Part shown: one piece after another, positions 46,328-55,318 of the stretch | How positions within the stretch are numbered: position 1 is the stretch's first letter | Layout: each line of letters starts with the position of its first letter | Assembly (NCBI RefSeq): GCF_019884725.1 | Contig: NZ_CP082322.1 | Location: 3,315,831 to 3,379,830 of the forward strand | Direction of reading: 5' to 3' | DNA: 64,000 bases | DNA from: Leucobacter tenebrionis | GTDB lineage: Bacteria; Actinomycetota; Actinomycetes; Actinomycetales; Microbacteriaceae | The notes under the pieces: model-generated | The model's input: the letters and a program-made list of their open reading frames with translations, nothing else | Database searches by the model: none | Told to the model about the DNA's origin: nothing | Made by a program: the position numbers and the translations under genes

Positions 46328-47242
46328 ATGCGGATCGTCTTTGCCGGAACCCCGGAGTTCGCCGTGCCCAGCCTGCACGCTCTCGCGGAAGCGGGGCACG
46401 AGGTCGCCGGTGTCATCACGCGCGAGGATGCGCCCCTCGGGCGCAAGCGGGTGCTCACCCCCTCGCCGGTCGCGGTCGCCGCGGCCGAGCTCGGGATCCC
46501 GACCCTCAAGGCGAACCGCCTCGACGAGACCGCGACCGAGTGGGTGCGGCGCCTCGCCCCGGAGCTGGGGGTGATCGTCGCCTACGGCGGTCTGGTGCGG
46601 GAGCCGCTGCTGAGCCTGCCCGAGCACGGCTGGATCAACCTGCACTTCTCGGAGCTGCCGCGGTGGCGCGGAGCAGCGCCGGTGCAGCGAGCGCTGCAGG
46701 CCGGCGAGCAGCGGCTGGGAGTGACGGTCTTCCGGCTGGTCGCGGCGCTCGACGCCGGCGATGTGCTCAGCCGCGACGCCCGTGAGTTCGAGCCGGGCAC
46801 GTCTGCGGGCGACGCGCTCACGTCGCTCGCCGAGTTCGGCACGGGCGCGCTGCTCGCGGGGATCGACGCGCTCTCGGCGGATCCGGAGGCGGGCGAACCG
46901 CAGGCGGGCGAAGCGTCCTATGCGCACAAGCTGGTGCGCGACGACGGCCGGCTCGATCTCGCGCGCCCCGCGCGCGAGGTGCTCGCGCACTGGGCGGGGG
47001 TGACGCCCGAACCGGGGGCTTTCGCGATGCACGACGGCCTGCCCCTGAAGCTCCACGAGATCGCGTGGGCGGCCGCTGAACCGCCGACGCCCGTCGGATC
47101 GGTCAGCCTCATCGACGGGCGCGCGATCCTGCGCCTGTCTGAGGGTGCGCTCGTGCTCGATCGCGTGCAGCCCGCGGGCAAACCAGCGATGGAGGGCGCG
47201 GCCTGGCTGCGCGGCCGCGGAGGAAAGGCGGAACTGGCATGA
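46328..47242 (+). CDS. fmt: methionyl-tRNA formyltransferase
   Basis: Formylates initiator Met-tRNA with 10-formyl-THF. 304 aa; MRIVFAGTPEFAVPSLHAL; catalytic-region WINLHFSELPRWRGAAPVQR (near residues 99-118); C-terminal OB-like tRNA-binding domain. The usual SLLP is SELP here. The stop overlaps the rsmB start by four bases. No peptide deformylase gene is next to it. Confidence 0.95.
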   Translation: MRIVFAGTPEFAVPSLHALAEAGHEVAGVITREDAPLGRKRVLTPSPVAVAAAELGIPTLKANRLDETATEWVRRLAPELGVIVAYGGLVREPLLSLPEHGWINLHFSELPRWRGAAPVQRALQAGEQRLGVTVFRLVAALDAGDVLSRDAREFEPGTSAGDALTSLAEFGTGALLAGIDALSADPEAGEPQAGEASYAHKLVRDDGRLDLARPAREVLAHWAGVTPEPGAFAMHDGLPLKLHEIAWAAAEPPTPVGSVSLIDGRAILRLSEGALVLDRVQPAGKPAMEGAAWLRGRGGKAELA

Positions 47243-48747
47243 ACGCGAATGGAACGCAGGGCCCGCGACGCGGGCCCCGATCCGGCTCCCGCGATCACCA
47301 CCGGCGGGGGCAGCAGAGGCATACGCCGCCGGCCCGGGTCAGCCCGGCCCGCATGGTCGCCTACGACGTGCTGCGCGATGTCGACGACCGCGACGCCTAC
47401 GCGAACCTCGCGCTCTCCGCGAGGATCCGCGAGGCCCGTCTCGACGGCCGCGACGCCGCGCTCGCCACCGAACTCGCCTCCGGGGCGCTCCGCTGGCGCG
47501 GGCGCTACGACCGCATCGTCGAGCTCGCAGCCGACCGCGATGCCGAGCGCATCGACTCCCGCACGCTGAACGTGCTGCGTCTGGGGGCGCACCAGCTGCT
47601 CTCGATGCGCACCGCGGATCACGCGGCCGTCAACGAGAGCGTCGAGCTGCAGCGCCGCGTGGGCAACCGAGCAGCCGCCGGTTTCGTGAACGGGGTGCTG
47701 CGGGCGATCGGCCGAGCGTCGAACGCCGAGTGGGACGAGCGGATCACCGCGGCCTCCCGGAGCGAGGACGACGCGCTCGCCGCGACGACCTCGCACCCGG
47801 CCTGGGTGCTGCGCGCACTGCGCGACGCACTGCGTGCGGAGGGGCGTCAGCACGAGCTCGACGATCTGCTCGCCGCCGACAACGCCTCCCCGCGCGTGAG
47901 CCTCGCGCTGCTGCCGGGAGCCGACATCGACGCCGAGACCGCCGAGGCGCTCAGCATCGATACGCGCAGAGAGGAGGCGGCGCTCACCGCGAGCGGGCCG
48001 TCTCCGCTCGGGCTAGAGCTGACCGGAGGCGATCCCGCGCGCGCCATCGACTCCCTCGATCTCCCGGCCGGGGTCGTGCGGGTGCAGGATCAGGGATCGC
48101 AGCTGGCCGCGCTCGCGCTCAGCCGAGCGCGCGAGCCCCGGGCGGGGGAGCGGTGGCTGGACCTCTGCGCGGGCCCCGGGGGCAAGACGGCGGTGCTCGC
48201 GGCCGAGGCCGCACTCTCAGGAGCCGGTCTGCGGGCCAACGAGGTCTCCGAGCACCGAGCGGAGCTCGTGCGGCGCTCGGTCGAGGCGCACGCCGACGAA
48301 GTGGAGATCGTCTCTCATGACGGACGCGACGACGCGGCGTACGGCGGCTCGGACGCCCGCTTCGACCGGATCCTCGTGGACGCGCCGTGCTCCGGCCTCG
48401 GCGCGCTGCGCCGCAGACCCGAGGCGCGCTGGCGCAAGCGTCCCTCGGATCTTCCCGAGCTCACCTCTCTGCAGGCCGAGCTGCTCGACGCGGCCGTCGC
48501 ACACCTCGCCGAGGGCGGCCTGCTGGCCTATGTGACCTGCTCGCCGCACCTCGCGGAGACGCGGGTGGTGGTGGATCGGCTGCTGCGCCGCCACTCCGAA
48601 CTCCGCGAGCTCGACGCCGGAACGGTGCTCGGCCGCGTTGTACGCGCGCCGCTCGACCTGGCGGGCGAGAGGCTCAGCGCGCAGCTCTGGCCGCACCGGC
48701 ACGGCACCGACGCGATGTTCGTCTCGCTCTTCGAGCGCGGGTCCTGA
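47239..48747 (+). CDS. rsmB: 16S rRNA (cytosine(967)-C(5))-methyltransferase RsmB
   Basis: 502 aa. Basic N-terminal tail (1-35), NusB-like domain (about 36-165), then a Rossmann methyltransferase with LDLCAGPGGKTAVLA, DRILVDAPCSGLGALRRRPE and YVTCSPHLAETRVVV. The two Cys (in PCSG and TCSP) are the catalytic pair of m5C enzymes. Co-translated with fmt. Confidence 0.94.
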   Translation: MNANGTQGPRRGPRSGSRDHHRRGQQRHTPPARVSPARMVAYDVLRDVDDRDAYANLALSARIREARLDGRDAALATELASGALRWRGRYDRIVELAADRDAERIDSRTLNVLRLGAHQLLSMRTADHAAVNESVELQRRVGNRAAAGFVNGVLRAIGRASNAEWDERITAASRSEDDALAATTSHPAWVLRALRDALRAEGRQHELDDLLAADNASPRVSLALLPGADIDAETAEALSIDTRREEAALTASGPSPLGLELTGGDPARAIDSLDLPAGVVRVQDQGSQLAALALSRAREPRAGERWLDLCAGPGGKTAVLAAEAALSGAGLRANEVSEHRAELVRRSVEAHADEVEIVSHDGRDDAAYGGSDARFDRILVDAPCSGLGALRRRPEARWRKRPSDLPELTSLQAELLDAAVAHLAEGGLLAYVTCSPHLAETRVVVDRLLRRHSELRELDAGTVLGRVVRAPLDLAGERLSAQLWPHRHGTDAMFVSLFERGS

Positions 48748-48756
48748 AACCGCATC

Positions 48757-50094
48757 ATGCGAGTCTTCCTGCACCTGCTCGTGAACACGGCGGTCGCGAA
48801 CCTCACCACTAACTTCCTGTGGTTCGCAGTGGTGTTCTGGGTGTTCATCGAGACTCGCAGCATCCTCGCGACCGGTGTGCTGGGCGGCGCCTACATGCTC
48901 ATCATCGCGCTCAGCTCGATGTACTTCGGCAGCATGGTCGATCGCTTCCGCAAGCTGCGCGTCATGCGGATCTCGGCGTGGATATCGCTGACCGCGTTCG
49001 TCATCGCCTGCGTGATGTTCTTCGCGCTCGGCGAGGCGGCACTGCTCGATCTCGCGGGACCGGGCTTCTGGGTGTTCGCGGTGATCGTGCTCATCGGCTG
49101 CGTCGTGGAACTGCTGCGCAACCTCGCACTCTCGACCACGGTGACGCTGCTGGTGCCGACAGAGCGCCACGCCAACGCCAACGGTCTCGTGGGCACCGTG
49201 CAGGGGCTCGCGTTCATCGCCACGAGCGTCTTCAGCGGGTTGTCCGTGGGCATGCTGGGGATGGGGCCCACCATGCTCATCGCCGCGGTGTGCACGGCGA
49301 TCCCGCTCGCGCACCTGCATCTGATCCGCGTCGCCGAACCCGAGATCGTGAGCGAACCCGGTCGAAAGGCCGTCGACTTCCGCGGCGGTTTCGTCGCGGT
49401 CCTCGCCGTGCCCGGGCTGCTCGCCCTCATCATCTTCACCACCTTCAACAACCTCACGGGCGGCGTCTTCATGGCCTTGCTCGATCCGTACGGCCTGACG
49501 CTGTTCCCGGTCGAGGCGTGGGGCATCCTGTTCGGCCTCGCCTCAACGGGGTTCGTCGTGGGCGGCGCGATCGTGGCGAAGTGGGGGCTCGGCAGGAACC
49601 CGATCCGCACGATGCTCGTCCTCGTCGCCCTCACCGGAGTGATCGGCGGACTCTTCACGCTGCGGGAGTGGGGTTGGCTCTTCGTCGTCGGCATCTGGCT
49701 GTTCATGATCCTGATGCCCGCGATCGAGGCGGCCGAGCAGACGGTGATCCAGCGCGTCGTGCCCTACGAGAAGCAGGGTCGCGTGTTCGGGTTCGCCATG
49801 ACCTTCGAGGCCGCCACGGCGCCCATCACCTCGTTCCTCATCGCTCCCGTCGCGGAGTTCTGGATCGTGCCCTACATGGAACGCTCCGCGGGGCAGGACC
49901 GCTGGGGGTGGCTCCTCGGCGAGGGAGACGCGCGGGGTATCGCACTCATCTTCCTCTTCGCGGGGCTGCTCTCGATCGCGCTCGCCGTCGGAGCGGCGCT
50001 GACGCGCTCGTATCGGATGCTGTCGCGCAGTTACGTCGAGCATCCGGAGGGGGCGTCGGATCTGCCGGGCGCGTCGAGCGCACCACCTTCCTGA
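48757..50094 (+). CDS. MFS transporter (MFS_3, enterobactin-exporter-like)
   Basis: 445 aa with about 12 membrane segments. The loop 2-3 signature reads GSMVDRFRKLRVMRI (about 49-63). TM and loop layout resemble MFS_3/EntS-type exporters, with a 30-residue hydrophilic insert (about 365-390). The substrate cannot be named. It begins 9 bases after rsmB, probably in the same transcript. Confidence 0.85.
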   Translation: MRVFLHLLVNTAVANLTTNFLWFAVVFWVFIETRSILATGVLGGAYMLIIALSSMYFGSMVDRFRKLRVMRISAWISLTAFVIACVMFFALGEAALLDLAGPGFWVFAVIVLIGCVVELLRNLALSTTVTLLVPTERHANANGLVGTVQGLAFIATSVFSGLSVGMLGMGPTMLIAAVCTAIPLAHLHLIRVAEPEIVSEPGRKAVDFRGGFVAVLAVPGLLALIIFTTFNNLTGGVFMALLDPYGLTLFPVEAWGILFGLASTGFVVGGAIVAKWGLGRNPIRTMLVLVALTGVIGGLFTLREWGWLFVVGIWLFMILMPAIEAAEQTVIQRVVPYEKQGRVFGFAMTFEAATAPITSFLIAPVAEFWIVPYMERSAGQDRWGWLLGEGDARGIALIFLFAGLLSIALAVGAALTRSYRMLSRSYVEHPEGASDLPGASSAPPS

Positions 50095-50169
50095 CCCCGG
50101 CGCTCCTTCCGGCGGGATCCGACCCCCACCGGGCAGACGCCCCGGTCAGAGCGGATGCGAGATCCGGGA

Positions 50170-51063
50170 TCAGAGGGATCGCGCCCAGAGCCGCGAGGCT
50201 GCGTAACTGCGGTACGGACTCCACGACTCGACGCGCGCAGCGTCGGCACCTGGGCCGGATACGGCCAGGGTGCGGCGCAGCACGGCGTCCGTCAGCGGGA
50301 ACGCGTCCGGGTCACCGCCCGCACGGATCGCGAGATAGTCCAGCGTCCACGGCCCGATACCGCGGACCCTGCGCAGATCGGCTCGTGCCGGCAGCGCTGC
50401 GCTGTCGTCCGCCTCGGAGAAGAGCACGGCGACCTCGTGCACGGTGCGTGCTCGGGCCCCGGTGAGCCCGACCGCCGCACGCAACTCTTCGACGGGCGTG
50501 GCTGCGAGGATCGCCGGCGAGGGGAAACACCGGAGCCCCGAGTTCTGGTCGCCCGCGGTCGGGTGGGTGCCGTAGGCGGGGGTGCCGTAGGCGGCGACGA
50601 GCCGGGCCGCGAAGCGTCGCCCGGCGGCGAGGGAGACCTGCTGGCCGAGCACGGTGAGGATGACCGCTTCGAACGGGGCGTGGAATCGGGTGATCCTGAT
50701 GCCCGGCCGCGACGCGACCTGCTCGGTGAACACCGAGTCCACGCCGAGGCGGGCGTTGACGGGCGCGAGGTCGGTATCGAGATCGAACCAGTGCCGCACC
50801 AGTGAGGCGATCTCGGCGTTGACGCCCGTGTCATGGGTCGCTGTCGCTATGGTCGCGCCGTCCGCGTCGAGCCGCACGACAACCCGGTGCGCGTCGCCGT
50901 GGACGTCGATCCAGCGGGTCAGCCCCGCCGCGCCGAGGTCGACCCGGTGCAGACCGTCGACGGCGTGAGCGGCGAGGGTGCCGAGCGCCGCGTCATGGTC
51001 GAATGGGCCGTCGGCGTCGATCCTGATCTGCGAGACGGCGCTCGTGCGGGCCTCGGCGCTCAT
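50170..51063 (-). CDS. alkA: DNA-3-methyladenine glycosylase II (AlkA)
   Basis: Excises alkylated bases. 297 aa; N-terminal TBP-like domain, then HhH-GPD fold with FEAVILTVLGQQVSLAAGRR, the hairpin VRGIGPWTLDYLAIRA, and catalytic Asp in FPLTDAVLRR. No Ada-type methyl-acceptor domain is fused. ATG 51063 overlaps the tag stop by four bases; it is third in the alkB-tag-alkA operon. Confidence 0.92.
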   Translation of the reverse strand: MSAEARTSAVSQIRIDADGPFDHDAALGTLAAHAVDGLHRVDLGAAGLTRWIDVHGDAHRVVVRLDADGATIATATHDTGVNAEIASLVRHWFDLDTDLAPVNARLGVDSVFTEQVASRPGIRITRFHAPFEAVILTVLGQQVSLAAGRRFAARLVAAYGTPAYGTHPTAGDQNSGLRCFPSPAILAATPVEELRAAVGLTGARARTVHEVAVLFSEADDSAALPARADLRRVRGIGPWTLDYLAIRAGGDPDAFPLTDAVLRRTLAVSGPGADAARVESWSPYRSYAASRLWARSL

Positions 51064-51731
51064 GCGGGCCAGACGCCGGAGGAGCCGCGGCGGTGCGAGC
51101 CGACGAGGTGGGTGTCGATGATCCCGATTGCCTCCATCAGCGCGTACATCGTCGTGGGGCCGACGAACGCGAACCCTTCCTTGCGCAGCGCCTTGGAGAG
51201 TGCCGAAGACTCGGGCGACTTGGTGGGGATCTCCGCGAACGTGCGCGGTGCGGGCGTCTCGGACGGCTGGAATGACCAGATGAACTCGGCCAGCCCGCCC
51301 TTCTCGCGCAGCCGGATCGTCGCGTTCGCGTTCGTGATCGCGGCGAGGATCTTCGCACGGTTCCGCACGATCCCCGCATCGGCCATGAGTCGTTCGATCT
51401 CCGCCTCCCCGTAGCGGGCGACCCGTTCGGGGTCGAAGCCGTCGAACGCGGCGCGGAACGCGGGCCGCTTGCGCAGGATCGTCGCCCACGACAGCCCGGC
51501 CTGGAACGCTTCGAGGCTGACGCGCTCGTACACCCCCTGCTCGTCGCGGACGGGCATGCCCCACTCGGTGTCGTAGTAGTCGCGCAGCATCGGGTCGACG
51601 CTCGCCCAGGCAGGGCGTGCGAGCCCGTCCTCGCCGATGACGATGCCGGGATCGTCTGTCGCGGCGGGTGCTTCGGTGGGAGTCGTGGGGGTCAAATCTG
51701 ACATCCTTCGTTCGTGCGGTGCAGTGTTCAT
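51060..51731 (-). CDS. tag: DNA-3-methyladenine glycosylase I (Tag), zinc ligands altered
   Basis: 223 aa. Tag core from RPAWASVDPMLRDYYDTEWG through FQAGLSWATILRKRPAFRAA, FDPERVARYGEAEIERLM, FVGPTTMYALMEAIGIID. Of the four zinc ligands of E. coli Tag (Cys4, His17, His175, Cys179), three are changed: Pro at the first, Tyr in YYD, Ser in HLVGSH; only the His is kept. Start ATG 51731, or ATG 51704; neither has a good ribosome binding site. Middle gene of the repair operon. Confidence 0.92.
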   Translation of the reverse strand: MNTAPHERRMSDLTPTTPTEAPAATDDPGIVIGEDGLARPAWASVDPMLRDYYDTEWGMPVRDEQGVYERVSLEAFQAGLSWATILRKRPAFRAAFDGFDPERVARYGEAEIERLMADAGIVRNRAKILAAITNANATIRLREKGGLAEFIWSFQPSETPAPRTFAEIPTKSPESSALSKALRKEGFAFVGPTTMYALMEAIGIIDTHLVGSHRRGSSGVWPA

Positions 51732-51761
51732 TCGGTGCAGTCGCGGCGACGGGGCGGGTTG

Positions 51762-52433
51762 TCAGCCATCGAGGCCGGTGACCCGCATGGTGATGTTGAT
51801 CCTCCCGGACTCCAGTCCGCAGCCCTCGGGGGCGGTGCCGGGGTAGACCTTCGGGATGCCGTGATAGGCGAGCCGGGAGGGGCCGCCGAACACGAACAGG
51901 TCGCCGGAGGCGAGATCGATGTCCTGGTAGGGCTTGTTGCGAGTCTCGGTGTTGCCGAAGCGGAACCGGCAGGTGTCTCCGATCGACAGCGACACCACCG
52001 GGGCGAGGGATCGCTCGTCCCTGTCCTGGTGCATGCCCATCCGGGCGGTGTCGTCGTAGAAGTTCACCAGAGCCGTGTCGGGTGTGTAGTCGTCGCCCGC
52101 GTGCGGGTCTCCGGTCGCCGCGACGAGCGCCTTGCGCCCCAGGCGCACCATCCAGTCGGGGAAGTCGAGCACCCGGTTGCCGTTCACGTCGACGGCCTCG
52201 CGGGTGTACTCATAGGGCCTCCAGTGCCAGCCGAGACAGACCGTGCGCACGCTCATCTCGTGCCCGCGCACCTTCGCCGCGCGGATCGGTACGGGCCCGT
52301 TCGTCCACTCGTGGAAGCGGGCGACGATCCAGCGCTGCTGCTCCAGGGTCAGCCAGCCCGGCACGTAGTGCGCGCCCTCGGGCAGCTCCGGTGCGGGTCG
52401 GTCGATCATGTCGTCTCCGAACAGGGCGCTCAT
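51762..52433 (-). CDS. alkB: alkylated-DNA repair dioxygenase AlkB
   Basis: 2-oxoglutarate/Fe(II) enzyme that demethylates 1-meA and 3-meC. 223 aa; iron ligands His135 and Asp137 in GMHQDRDE, and His190 in AYHGIPK; 2-oxoglutarate arginines in SGRINITMR. ATG 52433 is chosen with GAGGAGC 7 bases upstream. First gene of the operon with tag (30 bases) and alkA. Confidence 0.94.
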   Translation of the reverse strand: MSALFGDDMIDRPAPELPEGAHYVPGWLTLEQQRWIVARFHEWTNGPVPIRAAKVRGHEMSVRTVCLGWHWRPYEYTREAVDVNGNRVLDFPDWMVRLGRKALVAATGDPHAGDDYTPDTALVNFYDDTARMGMHQDRDERSLAPVVSLSIGDTCRFRFGNTETRNKPYQDIDLASGDLFVFGGPSRLAYHGIPKVYPGTAPEGCGLESGRINITMRVTGLDG

Positions 52434-52489
52434 CGGATGCTCCTCCACGTCTCGCTCGTGCGTTCGTACTGCCTTCTCCAGTGCCAGAA

Positions 52490-52509
52490 GCGTCTCACAC
52501 AGTAGACGC
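52490..52509. promoter_or_regulatory. inverted repeat upstream of the alkB operon
   Basis: GCGTCT and AGACGC are separated by 8 bases, centred about 67 bases before the alkB start. Spacing suits a dimeric regulator. The 213-base gap 52434-52646 shows nothing else that is clear. Confidence 0.4.
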
Positions 52510-52646
52510 AGCGGCACTGGCGAACGTGAGAAGCCGTGGCGTCGCATCCTTCACGAGGGCGCGACCGCTCACCCCTCGGAGGGTGTTTCGGCCCGCGCCG
52601 CGAATCGGTCTTCAGGATCCGTGAGCCCGCGGGGAGCCGGTGAGGA

Positions 52647-54218
52647 TCACTCCCAGGTGACGCGGGGCTCCTCATCTGAGAAGTCGACGTAGGGATGCAG
52701 CAGGTCTCCGCTCGAGTACAGGGTGCCGCTGATGAGCTCACCCCCGCGGTCGGCCTCGATGCGGGTCGAGATGTAGATGTAGTCGTAGGTCGTGACGCGG
52801 GCGGGATCGGCGTAGTCGGGTGAGGGGGTCAGCTCGTCGAGTGCGCGTTCGCCCTCGGCGGCGAGTGCGCGCTGCGCGCTGCCCTCGATCGGGATCGCTC
52901 CGTCGTCGAGCGGTGCCGAGACGTCGAGGCCGCAGGGGGTGCTCAGCGCGGGCATCGCGAGGCATTCCTCGAGCGAGGCGCGCACCAGCCGCCGGAACTC
53001 CTCGGTGCGCGCCTCCGTGAGCGCCGGCTCCGCCGTGTGCAGCGGGGCCGCGTCCTCCGACACGGCGACGGAGAGCACATCGAGCGGCTCACCCTCGACG
53101 GCGAGGTCGAAGGAATCGACGCCGAGCTCGATCTCGTAGGCGCCCGGGAAGACGAGCGGCTGATCGCTGCCCGGGGGTACTCCGTTCACCGAGGGGTCGA
53201 GCTCGTCGAACGCCGAGAGGGGGAGCGCGACGAGCGCGTCGGAGAGGATCCACTCGTCGTCGGTGCGCCACACGGTGAAGTCTCGGTTCACCGAGCGGTC
53301 GCCGAGCCTGAAGGTCGCATTCACCACGGCCCGCGTTGGCTCGTCGGGTGTGATGGTCTTGACCGCCGTCACGGTGATCGGAGCGAGGCTCCGCGAGCGG
53401 GCGAGCACGTCATCGATGAGCAGCGGGTCGCTCGCGTCGGCCCCGGCGAGGCGAACGGCCGTGTCGGCGTCGCCGTCGGCGAGGGCGGTCAGGAACAGTT
53501 CCACCGCATCCTCCGCGGTTGCGGTCTGCGCCGCGTCGGGAGACGGCTCGGCGTCCGAGCCGTCTCCCGCGAGCGACGGCGCCACGAAGACGAGCAAGAA
53601 CAGCACCACGGCCAGCACACCGGCGCCCACGATGCCGATGATCGCGCCTCGTGAGAGGCCGGATCCCTTCGACGGCGCGCCGCCGATTGTCGTCGAAGGG
53701 GACGCGGCCGGGGCCTGCGGCGACGGCTGGACCGATTGCGGCGCCTGCTGTGCTTGCTGACGCGGTTCCAAGGGCTGCTGGGGCTGCTGGGGCGGCTGCT
53801 GCGCCTGAGCGTGCTGCGCTGCCTGAGCCTGCTGTGCCTGCGCTTGAGCCTGGTGCTGCGCTTGCGCCTCACGCTGCTCCTGCTGCGTGGCCTGGGCCTG
53901 AACGGACGGCGTCTCGAAGACCGACGTGAAACCGCCCTCGTGCGGAGCCGCGAAGGAGCCGTCCGTCGGCTGCGTCGCACGCAGCGGATCCTGCCCCAAT
54001 GTGAACCCCGGCGGGAGGGTGATCTCGGGCGGCAGGATGCCGGGCGACGGCGGAAGCCCGGCGGGAAGCGAGAGCCCCGGGGGAGCGTCGGAGAACAGCC
54101 TCGGCTCCTCGGGCGCGGGCGGAGACGCCGATTCTCCCGGCTCGGTGCGCGGGGCTTCGGGGCTCACCGGCTCCGCGCCACCCGCATCGGCGCCCGCATC
54201 CCCGCTCGCTTCGCTCAT
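52647..54218 (-). CDS. membrane-anchored protein with Gln/Ala/Pro-rich cytoplasmic region
   Basis: 523 aa. Residues 1-100 are Pro/Glu/Ser-rich; about 110-170 is a run of Gln-Ala repeats then Pro-Gln. One membrane helix at about 195-218 (AIIGIVGAGVLAVVLFLLVF) has basic residues on its N-side. The 300-residue outer part starts with a DUF4878/lumazine-binding-like segment (ATAEDAVELFLTALADGDAD) and ends with acidic beta-rich sequence. No catalytic motif is seen. ATG 54218 with GGAG close upstream. Function unknown; perhaps an envelope or wall-associated protein. Confidence 0.75.
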   Translation of the reverse strand: MSEASGDAGADAGGAEPVSPEAPRTEPGESASPPAPEEPRLFSDAPPGLSLPAGLPPSPGILPPEITLPPGFTLGQDPLRATQPTDGSFAAPHEGGFTSVFETPSVQAQATQQEQREAQAQHQAQAQAQQAQAAQHAQAQQPPQQPQQPLEPRQQAQQAPQSVQPSPQAPAASPSTTIGGAPSKGSGLSRGAIIGIVGAGVLAVVLFLLVFVAPSLAGDGSDAEPSPDAAQTATAEDAVELFLTALADGDADTAVRLAGADASDPLLIDDVLARSRSLAPITVTAVKTITPDEPTRAVVNATFRLGDRSVNRDFTVWRTDDEWILSDALVALPLSAFDELDPSVNGVPPGSDQPLVFPGAYEIELGVDSFDLAVEGEPLDVLSVAVSEDAAPLHTAEPALTEARTEEFRRLVRASLEECLAMPALSTPCGLDVSAPLDDGAIPIEGSAQRALAAEGERALDELTPSPDYADPARVTTYDYIYISTRIEADRGGELISGTLYSSGDLLHPYVDFSDEEPRVTWE

Positions 54219-54276
54219 GACTCCACCATAACGAGGTGGGGGAGGGCATGGGCGCTCGCCCTCTAGACTGGGAGCC

Positions 54277-54939
54277 GTGACCGCGCAGCGCATCAACCCG
54301 AGCATCCTGTCCGCCGACTTCGTCAATCTGCAGGCCGAACTCGAGGCCATCGCCTCGGCGGATCTCGTGCACGTCGACGTCATGGACAACCATTTCGTGC
54401 CCAACCTCACCATGGGGCCGCCGGTCGTCGAGCGTATCCAGGCGGTGTCGCCGATCCCGCTCGACGTGCACCTCATGATCTCGGACGCCGACCGCTGGGC
54501 CCCCGGGTACGCCGAGCTCGGCGCATACTCCGTCACCTTCCACGCGGAGGCCGCGGAGGATCCGGTCGGGCTCGCCCGCCGCCTTCGCGATATCGGCGCC
54601 CGCGCCGGCATCGCGCTGAAGCCGGGCACCGACCCCGAGCCCTATCTCGAACTGCTGCCGGAGTTCGACCAGGTGCTGGTCATGACCGTCGAGCCCGGTT
54701 TCGGCGGCCAGTCGTTCATGCCCGACATGATGCCCAAGCTGCGCCGCTTCGCCGAGGCGAAGGCCGCATCGGGCCTCGACGTCTGGCTGCAGGTCGACGG
54801 CGGTATCTCGAAGGACACGATCGGGATCGCGGCGGAGGCCGGAGCCGACACCTTCGTGGCGGGTTCGGCGGTCTACGGCGGTGTGCCGGAGGAGCGGATC
54901 GCGGAGCTCAGGCTCGCCGCAGCGGCTCATCGGCACTGA
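54277..54939 (+). CDS. rpe: ribulose-phosphate 3-epimerase
   Basis: Interconverts ribulose 5-phosphate and xylulose 5-phosphate. 220-aa TIM barrel; [67 protein letters not shown] 54277; TAGACT 8 bases upstream fits a leaderless start. It feeds pentose phosphate towards PRPP for the his genes that follow. Confidence 0.95.
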   Translation: MTAQRINPSILSADFVNLQAELEAIASADLVHVDVMDNHFVPNLTMGPPVVERIQAVSPIPLDVHLMISDADRWAPGYAELGAYSVTFHAEAAEDPVGLARRLRDIGARAGIALKPGTDPEPYLELLPEFDQVLVMTVEPGFGGQSFMPDMMPKLRRFAEAKAASGLDVWLQVDGGISKDTIGIAAEAGADTFVAGSAVYGGVPEERIAELRLAAAAHRH

Positions 54940-54960
54940 GCGGCACTGTAGTGTAGTCGT

Positions 54961-55224
54961 GTGAAATCGTTCGAGGACCTGTTCGCCGAGTTGAGTGAGA
55001 AGGCCGCGGCGCGGCCGGCGGGAAGCGGCACCGTGCAGCAGCTCGATGCCGGCGTGCATGCGATCGGCAAGAAGGTGGTCGAGGAGGCCGCCGAGGTGTG
55101 GATGTCGGCCGAGTACGAGAGCGACGCAGCCTGCGCCGAGGAGATCAGCCAGCTGCTCTACCATCTGCAGGTGCTGATGCTCGCCAAGGGCCTGAAGCTC
55201 GAGGACGTCTACAAGTATCTGTGA
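54961..55224 (+). CDS. hisE: phosphoribosyl-ATP pyrophosphatase
   Basis: Second step of histidine synthesis. 87-aa all-alpha MazG-like protein; [17 protein letters not shown], then metal-binding [18 protein letters not shown] and [18 protein letters not shown] start. Separate from hisI, as usual in actinobacteria. Confidence 0.95.
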   Translation: MKSFEDLFAELSEKAAARPAGSGTVQQLDAGVHAIGKKVVEEAAEVWMSAEYESDAACAEEISQLLYHLQVLMLAKGLKLEDVYKYL

Positions 55225-55232
55225 GCGACCTC

Positions 55233-55252
55233 GCCGACCCGACCGGGTCGGC
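55233..55252 (+). terminator. 8-bp stem-loop between hisE and hisG
   Basis: GCCGACCC pairs perfectly with GGGTCGGC over a GACC loop, followed by GGGG-TCT-CCCC. It begins 9 bases after the hisE stop. No U-run; it may attenuate or process the message. Confidence 0.5.
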
Positions 55253-55318
55253 AGGGGTCTCCCCAGCACACTCAGCGATCGGTTCCCCGACCGGTCGCGC
55301 GACACACGAAGGAACCCC

